Shown here in pieces: positions 1-8,297 of a DNA stretch of 36,718 nucleotides. The stretch comes from Lachnospiraceae bacterium (GTDB lineage Bacteria; Bacillota; Clostridia; Lachnospirales; Lachnospiraceae), in assembly GCA_900766575.1 (NCBI GenBank), contig CAAFVW010000158.1:1-36718 (forward strand), written 5' to 3'. Every line of letters starts with the position of its first letter. Within the stretch, counting starts at the first letter, position 1. Below the pieces are notes generated by a model, which was not told the DNA's origin, did not search any database, and saw only the letters and a list, made by a program, of their open reading frames with translations. The position numbers and the translations under genes are program-made.

Positions 1-2
1 TG

Positions 3-719
3 ATTCCTTACGGTTCCCGTATTAAGGTGGTTGACGGACAGGTACTGGAGGCCGGTGATGAACTGACCGAAGGTAGTGTTAACCCTCACGATCTGCTGAA
101 GATTAAGGGAATCCGTGCCGTACAGGATTACATGCTTCGTGAAGTACAGCGTGTATATCGTTTACAGGGTGTAGATATCGCAGATAAGCATATCGAAGTC
201 CTGGTACGCCAGATGCTGAAGAAGGTTCGTATCGAGAACAATGGTGATACCGAGTTCCTGCCTGGAACACTGGTAGATGTTCTGGATTACGAGGAAATGA
301 ACGAAAAGCTGATTGCAGAAGGAAAAGAGCCTGCGGAAGGTAAGCGTATCATCCTGGGTATCACCAAGGCTGCACTGGCAACCGAATCCTTCCTGTCTGC
401 GGCATCCTTCCAGGAGACCACCAAGGTTCTGACGGAGGCTGCTATCAGAGGTAAGGTAGATAATCTGATCGGTCTGAAAGAGAACGTTATCATCGGTAAG
501 CTGATTCCTGTAGGAACCGGTATGAAGAGATATCGTAATACCAGACTGAGCACTGATGCCGTAGAAACCATTGATTTTGGCGGCGATATGTACGGTGATG
601 ATGCAGAGCTGAATCTGAGCGACGGTACAGATCTGGATGCTGAGGATACAGAAGCAAATGCAGATGTGAACACGGAAACAGAAACTGTGGAAGTGGGAGC
701 AGACACTGATAATCAGTAA
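3..719 (+). CDS. rpoC: RNA polymerase beta' subunit, C-terminal part (5' end outside window)
   Basis: This is the last ~238 residues of the beta' subunit of DNA-dependent RNA polymerase, part of the catalytic core of transcription. The reading frame is open from base 3 with no start codon, so the gene begins upstream of the window. Recognisable beta' sequence includes LLKIKGIRAVQDYMLREVQ, the DKHIEVLVRQM region, ATESFLSAASFQETTKVLTE and GLKENVIIGKLIPVGTG, all near the C-terminus of the protein. The end is an acidic, Asp/Glu/Thr-rich tail of about 40 residues, which is variable in Firmicutes. A strong intrinsic terminator follows 39 bases after the stop. The identification is secure; only the truncation by the window edge limits it. 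Confidence 0.97.
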   Translation: MPYGSRIKVVDGQVLEAGDELTEGSVNPHDLLKIKGIRAVQDYMLREVQRVYRLQGVDIADKHIEVLVRQMLKKVRIENNGDTEFLPGTLVDVLDYEEMNEKLIAEGKEPAEGKRIILGITKAALATESFLSAASFQETTKVLTEAAIRGKVDNLIGLKENVIIGKLIPVGTGMKRYRNTRLSTDAVETIDFGGDMYGDDAELNLSDGTDLDAEDTEANADVNTETETVEVGADTDNQ

Positions 720-758
720 AACCGGCACAGGAAAATAAAATAAGCAGTAAATAGGAGA

Positions 759-793
759 GGAGATCTTCTGCGCAGGCAGGAGGTCTCCTTTTT
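759..793 (+). terminator. Intrinsic terminator after rpoC
   Basis: A 13-bp stem (759-771 with 776-788, including two G-U pairs) closes a GCAG tetraloop and is followed directly by five T residues (789-793). It lies between rpoC and the promoter of the chemoreceptor gene, so it should end the rpoBC transcript. Confidence 0.9.
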
Positions 794-814
794 CGACAAT
801 ACGGTGGAAAAAAC

Positions 815-843
815 TTGACAGCGCAAAAGCCAGAGAAGATAAT
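815..843 (+). promoter_or_regulatory. Sigma-A type promoter of the chemoreceptor gene
   Basis: A perfect -35 TTGACA (815-820) is separated by exactly 17 bases from a -10 GATAAT (838-843). It sits downstream of the rpoC terminator and about 40 bases before the ATG at 886, so the chemoreceptor gene appears to have its own vegetative promoter rather than a flagellar sigma-D one. Confidence 0.8.
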
Positions 844-885
844 TAAACTATATTTGAAATACATAAGTAAAGGGTGGGAAGAACT

Positions 886-2370
886 ATGATTATTGATGGA
901 CATGGAAAACTGACAGAAAAGAGGACAGTCAATCGCTGCGTATTGATCGCCTATGATTTTATCGCATTTGTTCTGGCGGCGGCCTATCTGGTGGAATTTA
1001 TCAAAGGAAATCGTACCGGAGGATATACAGCTATTTTTCTGCTGCTGTTGATTCTGCCTACTGTCATTGATATGGTGATACAGAAGAGGAACCCGGAATC
1101 GGAAGCGGTCAAATATCTTCTGCCCATCAGTTATTTTGTGGTATACATTTTTGCCCTGTTTACAGGCAATACGACCATGACCTACGTGTACATGATTCCG
1201 ATGCTGATGATTTTTCCGTTATTTCATAAGTGGAAATATACGGCCTGCTACAGTGTTGGCATCGTGGCCTGCAACATTGTGTATCTGGGATATGCCAAGG
1301 CAACGGGAGCTTTGGAAGCAGTTCCCATGATCGACATTGAGATCCAGCTTGCGGCAGTTTTCCTGGTGGCATTATACGGAAGTCTGATCAGCTATATCGA
1401 TGCCGGTATGACCAGGCGTAAGAAGGACGAGATAGAAGCAGCACAGGAGAAGCGCAAGACCGTGCTGGAGCAGATCCGAAAAGTAGCGGAGAATACCGCA
1501 GACAGTTCCGAAAATATTCTGCAGAAAACAGAGCATCTTCGTACCGCATCTGTGTCTTCCACAGAGGCTATGGAACAGGTATGTGCCGGAACCAATTCTA
1601 CCGCAGAAGCGATACAGGAAGAAATCCGTTATATTGATGCTATGAGCCAGGATATGGATTCCATTCAGGAGACTGTGGACGGATTCCATAACAGTCTCGG
1701 AGATACCCTGACGGCGATCGAAAGCGGAACAGAAAATGTAAAGCAGCTGGGATCTTCCGCCAAACTGACAGCGGATACTTCCGCATCTACGACGGCGGCA
1801 ATGAATGACCTTATGGAGAAAATCCAGAATGTCAACCAGATTGTGGGACTGATCGATAATATTTCCAGACAGACGAATCTGCTGTCGTTGAATGCAAGCA
1901 TTGAAGCTGCCCGTGCAGGGGAAGCCGGTCGCGGATTTGCTGTAGTGGCTGGAGAGATCAGAGAATTATCAGAGCAGACGAACGACTCTCTGGAGAGGAT
2001 ACGCAAAGAGATCCAGGGAATCAACGATGGATCCCGGAAAGTAACCGGAGATATGAGTCAGTTATCTGAGGTATTCGCCAGACAGAACGGTCTGGTAGAG
2101 GATACGGGAAAGCTCTTCGGCAGGATCACGGAGGCTTCCGAGGCTATGGATTCCGATTACCAGAAGATCGTGCGTTCCATTGAGGAAATGCAGAAATCCA
2201 AGAAAGCCCTGGTGGATTCTGTCAGCTCTATCAGTGCATCCACGGAAGAAGTGACGGCCAATGCACAGAATACGTTGGAACTGAATCAGAGGAATCTGGA
2301 CAATCTAAAGGAATTGAACGAGGATATCCGGAGATTGTCAGAGACCGTAGAGGAACTGAATCAGGCGTAA
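886..2370 (+). CDS. Methyl-accepting chemotaxis protein, membrane type
   Basis: Encodes a 494-residue chemoreceptor. Residues ~15-175 are hydrophobic and look like six membrane segments with very short loops (for example YDFIAFVLAAAYLVEF and YTAIFLLLLILPTVIDMVI), so there is no large extracellular sensor domain. The C-terminal ~290 residues are a long coiled-coil signalling domain with the strongly conserved hairpin tip IDNISRQTNLLSLNASIEAA followed by RAGEAGRGFAVVAGEIRELS, which binds CheA/CheW. The signal could be membrane-borne or intramembrane; the ligand cannot be read from the sequence. ATG 886 is preferred over the upstream in-frame GTG at 874 because AAAGGGTGGG lies just upstream at the right distance. 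The gene ends 1 base before the stop of the convergent operon. No other chemotaxis gene is in the window. Confidence 0.93.
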   Translation: MIIDGHGKLTEKRTVNRCVLIAYDFIAFVLAAAYLVEFIKGNRTGGYTAIFLLLLILPTVIDMVIQKRNPESEAVKYLLPISYFVVYIFALFTGNTTMTYVYMIPMLMIFPLFHKWKYTACYSVGIVACNIVYLGYAKATGALEAVPMIDIEIQLAAVFLVALYGSLISYIDAGMTRRKKDEIEAAQEKRKTVLEQIRKVAENTADSSENILQKTEHLRTASVSSTEAMEQVCAGTNSTAEAIQEEIRYIDAMSQDMDSIQETVDGFHNSLGDTLTAIESGTENVKQLGSSAKLTADTSASTTAAMNDLMEKIQNVNQIVGLIDNISRQTNLLSLNASIEAARAGEAGRGFAVVAGEIRELSEQTNDSLERIRKEIQGINDGSRKVTGDMSQLSEVFARQNGLVEDTGKLFGRITEASEAMDSDYQKIVRSIEEMQKSKKALVDSVSSISASTEEVTANAQNTLELNQRNLDNLKELNEDIRRLSETVEELNQA

Positions 2371-2371
2371 T

Positions 2372-2785
2372 CTACAGCTCATCTGTATTCAGTACCTGCC
2401 AGGCGGTGATCCGGTAAAAGGTATCCTCAGAGGAGACCGGGTAAAGGATTTCAATGGTGACCTGCAGGGATTGCAGATCGGAAATGGGGATCACATAGGA
2501 TTTGCCGTGTCCGACGGAAGCAAAGTAAGCCTCTTCGCTTTCGCTGGATGCGTAGATCCGCTGCAATGTCTTATCCATACCTGCCAGGGACTGTTCCGCC
2601 TGATTACAGGCATTATAGTAAGCTGTGGTACGTTCCAACACGCGGCTGCTGAGTTTGCTGTCGGCATTGGCACTGACGATGGACAGCACGGAAAAGGATA
2701 CCAGACAGAGAATTACGAATACTAACAGGATCGAAGCGGAGCCGATATTCATACCGAATTGTTTTTTCTTAGAAGAATTACTCAT
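2372..2785 (-). CDS. Pilin-like single-pass protein (last gene of the pseudopilin operon)
   Basis: A 137-residue protein with a short basic N-terminus, one membrane helix (GSASILLVFVILCLVSFSVL, residues ~15-34) and an extracytoplasmic part of ~100 residues starting with a helical stretch. A Phe-Gly before the hydrophobic segment could be a prepilin peptidase site, but the Glu at +5 is absent. I recognise no named domain. The start at 2785 is chosen because the frame opens into the preceding gene; the 8-base overlap with that gene (2778-2785) suggests translational coupling. It is the promoter-distal gene of a run that includes GspF and three other pilin-like proteins, so a role as a minor pseudopilin or assembly partner is inferred from context. 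Confidence 0.72.
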   Translation of the reverse strand: MSNSSKKKQFGMNIGSASILLVFVILCLVSFSVLSIVSANADSKLSSRVLERTTAYYNACNQAEQSLAGMDKTLQRIYASSESEEAYFASVGHGKSYVIPISDLQSLQVTIEILYPVSSEDTFYRITAWQVLNTDEL

Positions 2786-3230
2786 GGGTGTCCCTCCTTG
2801 CTGCGGTGTGGTGCATGACAGAAACTGTGTAAATGGGAGAGTCCGGGGAAGCGACAGCATATACGGTAATCTCGGCTTTCATAATACCGTTTTCCATGGA
2901 GGGAGAATGCTGAAGCTCTGAGCGGAAACAGGCAGTATTTTCCGTGGAGCAGGGCTGCCATTCGCTGTCAAAAGTAAGGCAGAGTGTATTTTCCTCCAGC
3001 CGTTCCGAAGAAGAGAACAGATCCTGCATGGCGTTCAGATCTCCTTCCAGAGCGAGATACGATTCTGCCAGATTCTGTGCCTGAATGACGGCCTGATTCT
3101 GATTTACGGTCTGTGTGCTCAACAGATGTGACTTGGTAAACAGTTGGATGCAGACAGCACTGGCCAGTGAGAAAAACAGAATCGCTATAATCATTTCCAT
3201 TAAAAATAAACTGGATCTGGAATGTTTCAT
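2778..3230 (-). CDS. Pseudopilin-like protein with type IV pilin N-terminus
   Basis: A 150-residue protein. The N-terminus (SSLFLMEMIIAILFFSLASA) resembles a type IV pilin/pseudopilin signal: a short basic leader, a possible cleavage after Ser, Glu at +5, then a hydrophobic helix. The normal Gly at -1 is replaced by Ser. The remaining ~115 residues are polar with three Cys and contain no domain I can name. Family knowledge says such proteins are inserted in the membrane, processed by a prepilin peptidase and assembled by a GspE/GspF machine. Here GspF is in the same operon but the ATPase and peptidase are not, so they would have to come from elsewhere. Confidence 0.75.
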   Translation of the reverse strand: MKHSRSSLFLMEMIIAILFFSLASAVCIQLFTKSHLLSTQTVNQNQAVIQAQNLAESYLALEGDLNAMQDLFSSSERLEENTLCLTFDSEWQPCSTENTACFRSELQHSPSMENGIMKAEITVYAVASPDSPIYTVSVMHHTAARRDTHE

Positions 3231-3259
3231 AATTAGTTCGGAATCCTTTCTGTCAGTTT

Positions 3260-3757
3260 CTATTTTGCAGCGGTACTACAGTGCAGATGGATATAAAATG
3301 TGTGGTCCTCTCCGGAAGATGTCCGCAGAGACACACAGATCAGGTCATCCGCAGCGTAGGATAAAGTAAAATCCTGTAATTCCATAATATCTGTGCCGGC
3401 CGGCAGAACCTGCCCACCGAGGGAAGTACCATCACGCATAAACAATTCCTTTAAATGCCCGTCATAGAGATAGAGATAGGTACAGTAGGTCTCGCCATCG
3501 ATCCGGGAAAGCATGCAGAGTGCCGGAACTTCTTCCAGAGTGGTCAGGGAGATACTGTCCCCGGTATCATTCTGCCGGACTTTTTCCATAATGTAGGATA
3601 CGGCAGTTCTGCTTTCGTAATTGACCCCCATATCTTCCACAGTGTGCTGGTATACATCCGCTCCAATCGTGACGAGAGCCAGCGCGGAGACGGCGAATAC
3701 ACCGAACAGCGCCAGAACGAACAAGATATCCACAATAAAATGTTTTTCCTGTTTCAT
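3260..3757 (-). CDS. Pilin-like membrane protein, DUF4860-like
   Basis: A 165-residue protein with one N-terminal membrane helix (FIVDILFVLALFGVFAVSAL, residues ~7-26) after a basic start, followed by an extracytoplasmic domain rich in beta-strand-forming residues. The pattern of an N-terminal FxxDxLF helix, then YQ and a TAxSYIxEKVRQND segment, is one I associate from memory with the Clostridia family DUF4860, found beside pilin-like genes. The Asp in the helix sits near the position of the pilin Glu5. Function is unproven; position in the operon suggests a minor pseudopilin. A homology search would settle the family. Confidence 0.72.
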   Translation of the reverse strand: MKQEKHFIVDILFVLALFGVFAVSALALVTIGADVYQHTVEDMGVNYESRTAVSYIMEKVRQNDTGDSISLTTLEEVPALCMLSRIDGETYCTYLYLYDGHLKELFMRDGTSLGGQVLPAGTDIMELQDFTLSYAADDLICVSLRTSSGEDHTFYIHLHCSTAAK

Positions 3758-3772
3758 ATAGTCAGAACTCCT

Positions 3773-4111
3773 TTAATGAGCACCGGTCCTGCGAAGTACG
3801 GTGACTTCCGGGAGAAGGTTGCTGCCATAGTATTCATAGTCGATAAAAAAACTGTCTTCGTCATACAACAGTCCGTAATGCTGCTCCAGATATTCCAGGG
3901 AAGGTGGATAACAGCCCTCCACGGCATAGCATTGGGAAATACTTCGTTCCAATGCGGTTTCCAGACTTTCCTGCTGTTTGGTTAAGGTAGATTCACTGAC
4001 GGATCCGATTCCCCGTACAAAAAGAACAAACAATACCAGAAAAGCCAGAATGGGAAGCAGATAAATCAGTCTGCGTCCAAGGGATATACTTTTTTGCTCA
4101 AAACGGTTCAT
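3773..4111 (-). CDS. Small single-pass membrane protein of the pseudopilin operon
   Basis: A 112-residue protein: basic N-terminus, one strong membrane helix (RLIYLLPILAFLVLFVLFVR, residues ~14-33), then a helical stretch (ESTLTKQQESLETALERSIS) leading to CYAVEGCYPPSLEYLEQHYG. That last segment resembles the region after the N-terminal helix of pseudopilins, where sequences like 'G.YP.sl..L' are common. It starts 12 bases after the gspF stop and is clearly co-transcribed with it. I read it as a pseudopilin-like component without a recognisable prepilin cleavage site. Confidence 0.7.
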   Translation of the reverse strand: MNRFEQKSISLGRRLIYLLPILAFLVLFVLFVRGIGSVSESTLTKQQESLETALERSISQCYAVEGCYPPSLEYLEQHYGLLYDEDSFFIDYEYYGSNLLPEVTVLRRTGAH

Positions 4112-4123
4112 AGTCTGGCACTC

Positions 4124-5176
4124 CTATCCGATGCTGGTCATGATTCCCATAAGAGGAAGGATGACCGATAACAGGATGAGTCCAACGATCACCGATAGGA
4201 TGATGACCAGTGTCGGTTCCAGAACGGCGATGATGGATTGCAGTCTGCGGTTGGTATTCTCCTCATAACGATCTGCTATTTTCTTTAATACCACATCTAC
4301 ATTACCGCTGCGGAAGCCAACGGATACCATCTGGGAATACAGATGATTGAATATACCCGCACCGGTCAGCGCTTCGGCAAAATTGGCACCGGCACTGATA
4401 GCCTCCTTACAGCTTAAAATCTTCTGTTTCATTTTTTCATTGCCTACCAGGGCTGCTACCATATCCAGACTGGAGTAGGTATCCATACCACTGCTCAGGG
4501 TCAGGGCCATACCGCTGGCAAAACGTTCGCAGGCAACACTTTCATAAAAACGTCTGGTGAGCGGGAACCAGTTCAGAAAACGGGCGGTGGTGCGTTTGCC
4601 GGTCTGGGTTCTGGTAGCGAAAAGATACAGGAGCAATATCACACACAGAATACTCACGAAGATGAAGGAATAACGGTTCAGATGGTTGCCCAGGCGCAGG
4701 AGAGATGCGGCAAACCCTGTCATCTCACTGCCCAGCTCCACATAGACCTGTTCGAAGATCGGCATGACACGACTGACCAGCACCACAATGACAGCGGCCA
4801 TCATGGCAATCATAATAAAAGGATAAGTAACGGCATCCCGGATGCTGTTAGCAATGGCATCTTCTTTTTCGTAATAATCTGCCAGAGAACTCATGCATAC
4901 ATCCAGGTTACCGGATTCCTCACCCAGAGCGATCATATGCAGGCAGTAATCGGGGAAAACTTCCGTGGCTTCCAGTGCCTTATGGAAACTTTCCCCCTGT
5001 CTGCACACGGTAAGAATCTGATCGAAGATAGCCTTGCCTTCGGGCGACTGAGCATCGCTTTGCAGAATCGCCATTCCCTCCACAGGGGGAATACCTGCCT
5101 GGAACAGCATGGCAGCCTGACTGCAGAAAGAAGCAATCTCTTCGTTGGAAAGTAATTTTTTTTCAGTGGTCTTCAT
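4124..5176 (-). CDS. Type II secretion / type IV pilus inner-membrane platform protein, GspF/PilC family
   Basis: A 350-residue polytopic protein with two copies of the T2SSF domain: the first around residues 13-135 (FCSQAAMLFQAGIPPVEGMA) and the second around residues 215-340 (FASGMALTLSSGMDTYSSLD). Three membrane helices lie at about residues 110-130, 160-185 and 315-345. This family forms the membrane platform on which the assembly ATPase acts to extrude pseudopilins. The length is a little shorter than the usual ~400 residues because the N-terminal extension is brief. The gene lies 31 bases after the transglutaminase-like lipoprotein gene and 12 bases before a pilin-like gene. The partner ATPase (GspE/PilB) is not in the window, which is unusual because the two genes are normally adjacent. 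Confidence 0.92.
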   Translation of the reverse strand: MKTTEKKLLSNEEIASFCSQAAMLFQAGIPPVEGMAILQSDAQSPEGKAIFDQILTVCRQGESFHKALEATEVFPDYCLHMIALGEESGNLDVCMSSLADYYEKEDAIANSIRDAVTYPFIMIAMMAAVIVVLVSRVMPIFEQVYVELGSEMTGFAASLLRLGNHLNRYSFIFVSILCVILLLYLFATRTQTGKRTTARFLNWFPLTRRFYESVACERFASGMALTLSSGMDTYSSLDMVAALVGNEKMKQKILSCKEAISAGANFAEALTGAGIFNHLYSQMVSVGFRSGNVDVVLKKIADRYEENTNRRLQSIIAVLEPTLVIILSVIVGLILLSVILPLMGIMTSIG

Positions 5177-5207
5177 GTCGTTTTATTCCCTCTCATTTCT
5201 TAGCTGA

Positions 5208-6251
5208 TCAATACATTTTCTGCAGGATATAATTGCTGCCGTCGCCGATGAATTTCTTCAGAGTTTTATCATCGGTGTTGGCACCGAAAGTAGGATCCAC
5301 CAGGGTCCATACATTGCCATCGAACTCAATAAGGCCATTCAGCCATCCGGTATCTGCAGTGTAGACACTGATCCAGGCATGATAGGCATCCTGGGCGTAG
5401 CCGACTTCCAGCCGGGTAGGGATTCTCTGACTTCGGAGCATGCTTGCCATGACTGCGGCATAGTCCAGACAGATGCCGGTGCCGGAGGAAAGAATGGCAT
5501 CCACATCGGAGGTGTAGCCGGTGGGAGGATCGGAAGCCTTATCATAGTCGTAGGTGATATTTTCAATAATATAGTCATAGATCCGGGTGATAACTTCCAG
5601 GTCTGAGGAAGCACCTTCGGCAAGTTCCTGTCCCTTGGCAACCACGTTGCTGTCCGCGGTGAAATTCACGTACTGGTTAGGATAAAGGAAAGGACCGAAT
5701 TCATCCGTGATCTGAACATCCAGGTCTGCATACAGGCAGGTAGCATAATTCGTACCGAAAATATTCTCATAAATCGTCACATCATAATAGCCGTCACCGG
5801 AGGATAAAGGAAAGGTTTCGTAGCCGCCGCCATGCAGATCATAGGTGTAGACAACCGTATCCGGTCCGGTAATACGGAGCTTGACTTTGGGACAGGTGCC
5901 AGTATAATTGGCACAGATATAACCATCGGACATATGGGAATAGTCAATGACTGCCACATCATTGGAGGCCACTGCGATTCCGTCGGCCTGAGGTACAAGG
6001 CAGACAGGAGTAGCATCCCGGGAAGGCTCTGTGGGAGCAGGTGCTTCCGATTCGGAGGAACCGGATTCTGTGGAAGAAGCATTCGAATCCGCAGAAGGTT
6101 GGGAAGCAGAAGGCTGTCCGACAGAAGAGGTCTCTACAGAGGCCGTGACGGGTCTGCTGTCAGAATCGGATCCACAGGCACACAAACAGGCCGCCATGCA
6201 ATATGTAATTAGTAAAATGCGCATTCGCGCAGACAAATTTGGTATCCGCAT
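5208..6251 (-). CDS. Lipoprotein with transglutaminase-like cysteine protease domain
   Basis: A 347-residue secreted lipoprotein. The signal peptide ends in a lipobox-like LCAC with lipidated Cys26 (ITYCMAACLCAC). It is followed by a ~50-residue Ser/Pro/Glu-rich spacer, a middle domain of ~110 residues with a beta-rich look, and a C-terminal transglutaminase-core domain (residues ~215-347). The catalytic triad is visible: Cys261 in GTGICLDYAAVM, His291 in DAYHAWISV and Asp319 in TLVDPTFG. Enzymes of this fold in bacteria are mostly proteases or peptide-modifying enzymes rather than true transglutaminases; the substrate is unknown. It sits between the anti-sigma-like gene and gspF, so it may act on the cell surface together with the pilin-like proteins. 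ATG 6251 is used; an in-frame ATG at residue 10 would keep the lipobox and cannot be excluded. Confidence 0.88.
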   Translation of the reverse strand: MRIPNLSARMRILLITYCMAACLCACGSDSDSRPVTASVETSSVGQPSASQPSADSNASSTESGSSESEAPAPTEPSRDATPVCLVPQADGIAVASNDVAVIDYSHMSDGYICANYTGTCPKVKLRITGPDTVVYTYDLHGGGYETFPLSSGDGYYDVTIYENIFGTNYATCLYADLDVQITDEFGPFLYPNQYVNFTADSNVVAKGQELAEGASSDLEVITRIYDYIIENITYDYDKASDPPTGYTSDVDAILSSGTGICLDYAAVMASMLRSQRIPTRLEVGYAQDAYHAWISVYTADTGWLNGLIEFDGNVWTLVDPTFGANTDDKTLKKFIGDGSNYILQKMY

Positions 6252-6272
6252 AGAAATCGTTATATCCTGTTG

Positions 6273-6785
6273 TTATTGTTCCATGCCCGTTCCATGATCG
6301 GGAGTAAAGAGAAGGTGGATGGTTTTACCGTTTTTTACGGGGACATAAATATTGGCTTCCTCGGATAGAAACGGGAAATTGATCACACCCTTGGAGGCAT
6401 CCGCGGAGAGCGGTTCTATGATCTCTCCGGACAAAGTCTCCATAAAAGCTTCGCTGTAGAGAATATCGTCACCGGTAAATTCCAGGCTTAAAATGTTGTT
6501 CTCCACATAATCCAGTGTAAGTTCTGCCGGTGCAGGAGCAAACAGCTTCTCGTTCAGCTCGGAGAGAGGGACGATGAACAGCGGTGATAAAAAGGTCAGT
6601 ACAAAGATGATCGCTGTGGCAATGATCAGCCGGTTGTAGGAAGCTGCATTTACCTTTTTGCGCAAGACCAGCTTGTCGAAGGGAATCGTATTGACCGGTT
6701 GGTTGCATGTGGACAGGATATTCTGCAGAGCGTTGTTAGCAGTCGTCATGTCCAATTCATATCGGTTTTTTTTATGAAAAAACAT
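6273..6785 (-). CDS. Single-pass membrane protein, probable anti-sigma factor
   Basis: A 170-residue protein with a cytoplasmic N-terminal part of ~50 residues, one membrane helix (LIIATAIIFVLTFLSPLFIV, residues ~53-73) and an extracytoplasmic part of ~95 residues. It starts 6 bases after the stop of the ECF sigma factor gene, the standard arrangement for an ECF sigma and its membrane anti-sigma factor. I cannot see a ZAS zinc motif (no His-x3-Cys-x2-Cys), so the assignment depends on gene order and topology, not on a recognised domain. It could instead be another component of the adjacent surface system. Confidence 0.7.
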   Translation of the reverse strand: MFFHKKNRYELDMTTANNALQNILSTCNQPVNTIPFDKLVLRKKVNAASYNRLIIATAIIFVLTFLSPLFIVPLSELNEKLFAPAPAELTLDYVENNILSLEFTGDDILYSEAFMETLSGEIIEPLSADASKGVINFPFLSEEANIYVPVKNGKTIHLLFTPDHGTGMEQ

Positions 6786-6791
6786 AATTCG

Positions 6792-7355
6792 TTATCCTTT
6801 CATGCTTTCTTTCAAATGTTCCTGTCCGGAGGCAATGTAACGTTTTACGCTGCTGCGGCTGATCTCCATGGCAGCGGCGATTTCTTCTAACTTCATGTCG
6901 TTATAGTAACGCATGATCAGCACCTGTTTTTCATTAAAAGGTAAGTGTTCCAGGGCTTCCGTCAGGCGGGAATACTCATCCTTCTGCTGGTAGTGCAGTT
7001 CCGGGTTGGCATCCAGGTGAGGATCCTGAATAATGTCCAGAATCTCCTGGCTTAATGCCTGACAGTCGTTCTGTGGACGATTTTTCTGTGCCATGTCATA
7101 GCAGACATGGAAGCAGATGCGGTTCAGCCAGGCAATAAAAACCGTAGGATCATTCAATTTTCCAATGTTTTTCAAAGCCAGTATGTAAACCTCCTGCATG
7201 GCATCCTGTGCTAAAAATGCATCTCGCAGATAATGTCTGGTATAGTTGTACACTTTATTATAGGTAAGAGCATACAATTCTGCGAAGGCATCCGAGTCAC
7301 TATGCTGGGCACGGATCACAAGACCGGCAATGTAAGGAATATTCAAGTCTTTCAT
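6792..7355 (-). CDS. RNA polymerase sigma-70 family (ECF-type) factor
   Basis: A 187-residue sigma factor with only regions 2 and 4. Region 2 (residues ~10-85) contains DAFAELYALTYNKVYNYTRH and AQDAMQEVYILALKNIGKL, typical of core-binding and -10 recognition helices. Region 4 (residues ~125-185) contains LPFNEKQVLIMRYYNDMKLE followed by the helix-turn-helix EEIAAAMEISRSSVKRYIAS that reads the -35 element. The gene is followed by a probable membrane anti-sigma gene and by the lipoprotein/pseudopilin genes, so it may drive its own operon; that is inference. No strong Shine-Dalgarno is seen before the ATG, suggesting low or coupled translation after the GGDEF gene 32 bases upstream. Confidence 0.9.
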   Translation of the reverse strand: MKDLNIPYIAGLVIRAQHSDSDAFAELYALTYNKVYNYTRHYLRDAFLAQDAMQEVYILALKNIGKLNDPTVFIAWLNRICFHVCYDMAQKNRPQNDCQALSQEILDIIQDPHLDANPELHYQQKDEYSRLTEALEHLPFNEKQVLIMRYYNDMKLEEIAAAMEISRSSVKRYIASGQEHLKESMKG

Positions 7356-7387
7356 GCGTTCGTCTCACTGTTGGGTTATCGGGTTCC

Positions 7388-8092
7388 TCAGGCGTGGAGC
7401 TTGTTGTAAGTCTCTGTGAGTAAAGTGGAAAAATACCCGGCATGTGCTTCTTCGTTCAGAATATAAGCGTAACGGATCTGAATCGGAGCGTTGCTGTGCT
7501 CTTCATTGTATTCTTTTAATTGCTGTTCCAGGCTTTCGATAAAATATTCCATGGTGTCATGGGAGCCGTGGTTGACGATCATCAGGAATTCGTTGCCGCC
7601 GTTACGGCCGACGACACCGAAAGCGTCACCGACATTTTCCAGAATCCCGGAAAAATCTTTTAACATCTGGTCGCCAACGACATGTCCCATGGTCTGGTTG
7701 ATTTCCTTCAGATTGGTGATGGTCACCATATAGCAGGCTACGTGAGCCAGGGACTCCGGAGAGTCATAGGTCTCAAAGACAACATCCAGTCCGTGACGGT
7801 TGGGAATACCGGTCAGATGATCCAGGAAAGCGGCACGGTTCAGGGCGTGGCTCTCTTCGGCAAAGGTGCGTAATTTATAGAAATCATATAATAACCATAT
7901 CAGATTGAATAATGCGAGAATCCAGGAAAGAGTGCACAGGATAAACAAAGTACGGTCCTCGAAAAGCCGGCTCCCCAGTGCCGGATGCAGTGTCAGAACC
8001 AGAACATACGCAGTTTCCAACAGCAGCAGAAGAACTAACTGCACGGTTTTTGTGTTGCGAAAGGTTTTAACGAATTTCTTTTTCTGTATCAT
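7388..8092 (-). CDS. Membrane protein with degenerate GGDEF domain
   Basis: A 234-residue protein. Two membrane helices (residues ~17-36 and ~50-72) are followed by a GGDEF domain recognised by FLDHLTGIPNRHGLD (residues ~89-103) and GHVVGDQMLKDF. The signature loop reads GGNEF (165-169) instead of GG[DE]EF, and the metal-binding Asp of the first strand is replaced in TITNLKEIN. Both changes remove acidic residues needed for diguanylate cyclase catalysis, so the protein is probably a non-catalytic GTP or c-di-GMP sensing or scaffold protein. ATG 8092 is chosen because AAAGGAG lies 9 bases upstream on the coding strand; a longer frame opens 42 bases earlier without support. It is the first gene of the nine-gene minus-strand run. 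The C-terminus is shorter than in full GGDEF domains. Confidence 0.85.
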   Translation of the reverse strand: MIQKKKFVKTFRNTKTVQLVLLLLLETAYVLVLTLHPALGSRLFEDRTLFILCTLSWILALFNLIWLLYDFYKLRTFAEESHALNRAAFLDHLTGIPNRHGLDVVFETYDSPESLAHVACYMVTITNLKEINQTMGHVVGDQMLKDFSGILENVGDAFGVVGRNGGNEFLMIVNHGSHDTMEYFIESLEQQLKEYNEEHSNAPIQIRYAYILNEEAHAGYFSTLLTETYNKLHA

Positions 8093-8157
8093 ATAGGTTT
8101 GCTCCTTTGGTGGTGTTAGCCTGCAAGCAGTCACATATGCTTTCTATGGGTGAGCTT

Positions 8158-8166
8158 ATTATATCA
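8158..8166 (-). promoter_or_regulatory. Extended -10 promoter element of the GGDEF/sigma/pseudopilin operon
   Basis: Read on the minus strand, positions 8166 to 8158 give TGATATAAT, a consensus -10 with the extended TGn motif. No good -35 is visible 17 bases upstream, which is common for extended -10 promoters. It lies about 66 bases before the ATG at 8092. Confidence 0.5.
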
Positions 8167-8297
8167 TATATCACACCAAAAAGCAGAAAAAAAGATAACA
8201 AATGATGAGCCATTCTGCTTTCCGTGACCGTCTTTTTATACAGAAGCGCTATTTGGAGCGCAAGGATCATTCATACGGTTTCTACATAAGAGGAAAA

